From Nitrospirota bacterium (GTDB lineage Bacteria; Nitrospirota; Nitrospiria; Nitrospirales; Nitrospiraceae): DNA of 9,049 bases. The stretch lies in NCBI GenBank assembly GCA_005877535.1, contig VBOM01000215.1:1-9049 (forward strand). The letters run 5' to 3'. The notes under the pieces are model-generated. The model was given only the letters and a program-made list of their open reading frames with translations, ran no database searches and was not told where the DNA came from. The translations under genes were made by a program, and so were the position numbers. Of the stretch, positions 6,429-9,049 are shown in pieces (position 1 is the first letter of the stretch; each line of letters starts with the position of its first letter).

Positions 6429-7103
6429 GTGCCTCGAACTGCCATTATCGCTCTTCTTCTTGCTGGGCTTCTGATTCTGTCTTCCTGCGCGGAATCAGCC
6501 CACCAGGTCAATCGAAACAGGCTCCACATCGACGTGCCCCCTGAGCTAGAAAAACAAATCGATGCCAGCGTGAACTTTGTAGACTTACAAGCCGCTCCTG
6601 GCAACTACGTCGGACGAGTCGTCATGGTCGGTGGCGTCGTCGTGAGGGCCAAACGGACGAAGGACCGGACCGAAATTGAAGTTCTACAACTTCCTTCTGA
6701 AGGAGGAGAGCCCTCGACAACAGAGAGACTCCGCTCCGAGGGACGTTTCCTGGCTGTCCGAGAAGCGTTTCTTGACCCAGCGACGGTGCCTCCAAGCACA
6801 CCGATTACCGTGATCGGTGTAGTCAGCGGCTCAACTACCAGGCCACTGGATGAAACCGACTACACCTATCCGATCCTCGAGATCAAGCACCTCGTCGATT
6901 GGAGCAGGGTCGCCTCACAACGTGCAGGAGGCAGTGCCGCTGCCTTCTATGGCCCTTACTACTCGCCTTTCGGATACTGGGGAGGACCATACGGATACTT
7001 TCCATATTTTGGCAGGCCCTACCCCTTTTTTATCCAGCCACGGCCGCAGGCGCCCCCGCCACCTCCTCGACAAAATATCCCGCCACGATTCAGGAAAGGA
7101 TAA
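6429..7103 (+). CDS. slp: Slp-family outer-membrane lipoprotein
   Basis: This 224-residue protein starts at GTG; GGGGA lies 6 bases upstream and AGGAG overlaps the stop of the barrel gene. A lipoprotein signal ends in LILSSC with the lipid-carrying Cys20; Ala21-Glu22 at +2/+3 does not retain it in the inner membrane, so outer-membrane sorting is expected. The core (35-160) matches Slp: VPPELEKQID, NYVGRVVMVGGVVVRAK, TEIEVLQLP and ITVIGVVSG. Escherichia coli Slp is starvation- and acid-induced, with unclear function. Unusual is the C-terminal tail: positions 173-201 carry 15 aromatics of 29, then PQAPPPPPRQ and a basic end. The tail makes it longer than E. coli Slp (about 188). It forms a unit with the upstream barrel. 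Confidence 0.9.
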   Translation: MPRTAIIALLLAGLLILSSCAESAHQVNRNRLHIDVPPELEKQIDASVNFVDLQAAPGNYVGRVVMVGGVVVRAKRTKDRTEIEVLQLPSEGGEPSTTERLRSEGRFLAVREAFLDPATVPPSTPITVIGVVSGSTTRPLDETDYTYPILEIKHLVDWSRVASQRAGGSAAAFYGPYYSPFGYWGGPYGYFPYFGRPYPFFIQPRPQAPPPPPRQNIPPRFRKG

Positions 7104-7367
7104 TGATCTGGGATGATGTGGCGGACGGTTGCGCCTCCGCAGGTCGTAACGAAGATTTTTGGGCTGCGCGTGGAAAAGATGTCAGGAACCGATTCACGGC
7201 GCATGACGTTCCAATTTTGCCTGTACAATCGGTTGGTGTCTCGACCGGTTCTAGCTCGTATTATGATGGGATATCTATGTGGCTGATGGAGCGATACTAG
7301 CCCGCGCTCGGTGAGCCAATGCCGGCTCGCTCGGCATGCTGGTGCGCTCGATCGACGGAGAATACCA
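7104..7367 (+). promoter_or_regulatory. Leader/promoter region of the intradiol dioxygenase gene
   Basis: No gene was found in these 264 bases. TATTAT (7259-7264) is a good -10; the nearest -35-like TTGGTG (7233-7238) is 20 bases away, so the promoter is uncertain. ATGCCG (7319-7324) and CGGCAT (7332-7337) form a perfect 6-bp stem in the leader, 30 bases before the start codon. A weak GCGGA/TCCGC dyad (7121-7140) after the Slp stop lacks a T-run. Confidence 0.35.
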
Positions 7368-8102
7368 ATGACACATGAAGACACGATTGCGGGGCCCCTC
7401 CTTTCCCGCCGTGAAGTTGTAATATTTCTGGGCGCCACTGGTGCGGCCTGGCTGATGGCAGGCAGTCTGAACCCCAAGCGGGTTGTTGCAGGCACACTTG
7501 GACCCTCCTGTGTGGTCCGACCAGAACAAACCGAAGGTCCGTATTTCGTCGACGAGCGCTTGAATCGCTCCGACATTCGCTCGGATCCGACCGATGGGCG
7601 AGTGAAGTCCGGTACCCCGCTGGCTTTGACGCTACAGGTCTCGCGCCTCGGTGCTGGAGACTGTCACCCGCTGCCGGGCTCCCAGGTGGACATCTGGCAT
7701 TGCGATGCGCTCGGCATCTACTCGGATGTGCAGGATCCTGGGTTCAACACCATCGGCCAGAAGTTTCTACGTGGCTATCAGGTAACCGACGGGCGCGGAG
7801 AGGCTCGGTTCGTCACTGTATACCCTGGTTGGTATGCGGGCCGGACCGTACACATTCATTTCAAGATTCGCACCGCACCCATGGCCCAGCGGAGCTTCGA
7901 GTTCACGTCGCAATTGTATTTCGACGATGGGCTGACGGATCGCGTCCATGCAGCCCCACCATATGCCGCGCAAGGGCCGCGCACAGCGCGAAACCAGCAT
8001 GATTGGATCTTCCGCCGTGGTGGTGATCAACTCATGCTGGCTCCGACGAGAGAGGCTGACGGCTATGCTGCATCCTTCGCAATCGGCCTGCTGCTTCGTT
8101 GA
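7368..8102 (+). CDS. Tat-exported intradiol ring-cleavage dioxygenase
   Basis: This 244-residue protein starts at ATG with GGAGAA just upstream. The N-terminus SRREVVIFL (13-21), followed by a hydrophobic stretch to about 31, is a twin-arginine signal, so export of the folded, iron-loaded enzyme is expected. The catalytic core matches the protocatechuate 3,4-dioxygenase type: TEGPYFVD (55-62), GSQVDIWHCDALGIYSDV (104-121), FLRGYQVTDGRGEARFVTVYPGWY and GRTVHIHFK. The four Fe(III) ligands are Tyr118, Tyr156, His162 and His164. Such enzymes open catechol-type rings between the two hydroxyls using O2. The natural substrate is unknown, and no beta-ketoadipate pathway gene lies nearby. The N-terminal dimerisation domain of catechol 1,2-dioxygenases is absent. 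Confidence 0.94.
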   Translation: MTHEDTIAGPLLSRREVVIFLGATGAAWLMAGSLNPKRVVAGTLGPSCVVRPEQTEGPYFVDERLNRSDIRSDPTDGRVKSGTPLALTLQVSRLGAGDCHPLPGSQVDIWHCDALGIYSDVQDPGFNTIGQKFLRGYQVTDGRGEARFVTVYPGWYAGRTVHIHFKIRTAPMAQRSFEFTSQLYFDDGLTDRVHAAPPYAAQGPRTARNQHDWIFRRGGDQLMLAPTREADGYAASFAIGLLLR

Positions 8103-8253
8103 AGAGCCCCGCGATGCGCGGCACCAGCAGGATGCTCAACAAGACTGTCAGCAAGGCCGCAGCGAGCGAAGAGGCGAGGAGGTACATACCGCACTTCGTG
8201 TGGGCCGTTCGCCTTAGAATGGATCTTGGCGAACGGAAAAACCCCTTCACCAT
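8032..8253 (-). CDS. Possible small membrane protein, antisense to the end of the dioxygenase gene
   Basis: A 73-codon frame begins at ATG 8253 with GAGGA 5 bases upstream. It has a basic N-terminus (about 1-20), one strongly hydrophobic segment MYLLASSLAAALLTVLLSIL (about 23-42) and a polar tail. Its codons favour G/C in third positions, as in real genes here. Against it, the last 71 bases are antisense to a well-supported gene, and I recognise no family. It may be a chance frame or a remnant of a larger membrane protein. Confidence 0.27.
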   Translation of the reverse strand: MVKGFFRSPRSILRRTAHTKCGMYLLASSLAAALLTVLLSILLVPRIAGLFNEAAGRLRRMQHSRQPLSSEPA

Positions 8254-8736
8254 TTCGATCCTCAGGCCATCCCTTCCCCAGATTGAGCTTCTGAGCGAAG
8301 CGAGAACGATGCATGGGAAAAGGCGCGTTCCAGGGCGAAGAGTCTGTCTTGGCAGACTCAGGGCGGGCGGGTGAAGTAATCGCCGGGGTCGGGCGGGTGA
8401 GAAGAGTGACTTTTTCAGAATCCTGCTAGACGGAACCCTCGGCCTGCTGATGGAAGAGAGAGAGGATCAATTGGCGGGGATGCCGGGGCCGATCTTTTCG
8501 ACAATGACCTGTCAGACTTGCCTGGCAGACTGCCAGGAAGCAGAGTCAGATCAGGCGTGAGCCATTCACAGCGTGATGTAAGCGAGGCCCCCGTTTCAGC
8601 TGGTAGAGCGGTGGCGCTAGTCGTGCCTGGCACGAAGGGCTTCTTTGAGCCTGGCCTTAGCGGCAGAGGAAAGCTGCGCGTCTTCTTGTGCGTGATGAGC
8701 CTCAGATGTCGGACGTCGCGTAGCCTGCTGTAAGGC
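8103..8736. other. Gene-poor stretch with dyads and G-runs
   Basis: No confident gene lies between the dioxygenase stop and the debranching-enzyme stop. Structures seen are the stem AGTCTG-TCTTGG-CAGACT (8341-8358) and a run of G-tracts at 8361-8397, in which GGGCGGGTGA occurs twice (8365-8374 and 8391-8400). Further right are the perfect dyad CCTGGCAG-A-CTGCCAGG (8521-8537) and TCGTGCC-T-GGCACGA (8621-8635). None has a T-run, so transcription ends here are not obvious. Confidence 0.5.
8450..8560 (+). CDS. Weak candidate microprotein with three cysteines
   Basis: A 36-codon frame, too short to stand out by length, reads MEEREDQLAGMPGPIFS and then contains CQTC at 21-24 and a further Cys28 before an acidic end. 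There is no good ribosome site before the ATG. The frame continues upstream to 8375 without an ATG, through a plausible FRILLDGTLGLL stretch, so it could be the end of a decayed gene. Its 3' half also contains the 8521-8537 dyad. Confidence 0.18.
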   Translation: MEEREDQLAGMPGPIFSTMTCQTCLADCQEAESDQA

Positions 8737-9049
8737 TTAGAGCTGCCGCGGGCGGGCAGTTTCAGCGATGCCACCTAGATCTTCGATGAGCGCTCGCAAG
8801 GGTTCGGCCACCGACCAGGCTTGCGCGCAACAGCCTCGCGGCTGGTGAGGCGCCTCGGCATCGAAAATCTCCGAGACTTGGCCCAGACAGGCTTCATGCA
8901 GATGCGCTTCGAGGCCGACGAGAAAACTGCGAGCCTTGTTTCTCGCTGCGGCCCTCTGGCCGAATACTTTCATCCAGGCAGTCACAAACGGGCCCAACAA
9001 GAAGGGCCAGACCGTACCCTGGTGATAGGCGCCGTCGCGTTCCACTACG
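8737..9049 (-). CDS. Glycogen-debranching-enzyme-type protein (amylo-alpha-1,6-glucosidase family), C-terminal end
   Basis: About 103 residues are visible; the rest lies beyond the right edge. [18 protein letters not shown] is the signature of the C-terminal (alpha/alpha)6 barrel of bacterial glycogen-debranching proteins, and [20 protein letters not shown] the closing helices. The enzyme removes alpha-1,6 branches during glycogen breakdown in the cytoplasm. The frame is open to the edge (GTA precedes the GTG at 9045), so that GTG is an internal valine, not a start. The protein ends at TAA (8739-8737). No glycogen gene follows it on this strand within the window, and no clear terminator is present. 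Confidence 0.9.
   Translation of the reverse strand, partial: VVERDGAYHQGTVWPFLLGPFVTAWMKVFGQRAAARNKARSFLVGLEAHLHEACLGQVSEIFDAEAPHQPRGCCAQAWSVAEPLRALIEDLGGIAETARPRQL

Noticed and set aside
6899..7300. 133-codon plus-strand frame over the Slp tail and following gap
   Set aside because: It is an alternative frame of the lipoprotein's low-complexity tail, with no ribosome site and no family resemblance in its downstream part.
7019..7576. 185-codon minus-strand frame across the gap before the dioxygenase
   Set aside because: It overlaps the Slp tail and the dioxygenase N-terminus in antisense, is Arg/Ser-rich, and its glycine run is the complement of the proline codons of Slp.
8592..8614. tRNA-like piece (TTTCAGCTGGTAGAGC)
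   Set aside because: It resembles only a D-arm; no matching acceptor stem, anticodon arm or GTTCGA T-loop was found nearby.
8415..8774. 119-codon minus-strand frame after the debranching gene
   Set aside because: It overlaps the end of that gene in another frame and is Ser/Pro/Arg/Leu-rich without a domain.

Overview
The window looks like accessory chromosome from a Gram-negative, moderately GC-rich bacterium. Outer-membrane proteins (a beta-barrel and a Slp-type lipoprotein), a CheB-CheR-PAS fusion with no chemotaxis genes beside it, and a small CxxC/CxxC protein together remind me of Nitrospira (Nitrospirota). That assignment is an inference from gene content, not from a database match. 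No rRNA, tRNA, CRISPR array or complete insertion sequence was seen.

Layout, left to right. (1) 1-1782, minus: the first 594 codons of a CheB-CheR-PAS fusion, running off the left edge. (2) 1783-2192: a divergent intergenic region ending in a hairpin with two Shine-Dalgarno copies, just before a plus-strand YbaK/EbsC-family editing-domain gene (2193-2675). (3) 2683-2883, minus: a short remnant of an IS3-type transposase orfA with one IS-like end, abutting the ybaK-like stop codon. (4) 2968-3530, minus: a toxin-antitoxin pair (RelE/ParE-like toxin first, Phd/YefM-like antitoxin second, ATGA overlap). (5) 3641-5568, plus: three independent genes, namely a VOC/glyoxalase-fold protein, a 59-residue double-CxxC protein and a single-pass membrane protein of unknown function. 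The first and third are preceded by almost identical promoter-like blocks (TTGACA, 17 bases, TAGCCT). (6) 5772-7103, plus: a two-gene unit of an 8-stranded-type outer-membrane barrel and a Slp-family lipoprotein with an aromatic/proline tail. (7) 7368-8102, plus: a Tat-exported intradiol ring-cleavage dioxygenase with all four iron ligands. (8) 8103-8736: about 630 bases with no confident gene but several perfect inverted repeats, a G-run cluster and two weak small ORFs. (9) 8737-9049, minus: the C-terminal end of a glycogen-debranching-enzyme-type protein, running off the right edge.

The genes do not form one pathway. The real units are the toxin-antitoxin operon and the barrel-lipoprotein pair. 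The rest are singletons separated by 200-400 base gaps, with an IS scar and an AT-rich patch (4401-4460), which fits a region shaped by insertions. I found no clear new multi-gene system. The most checkable novelties are the duplicated promoter block, the alternative Shine-Dalgarno pairing before the ybaK-like gene, and the small double-CxxC protein.
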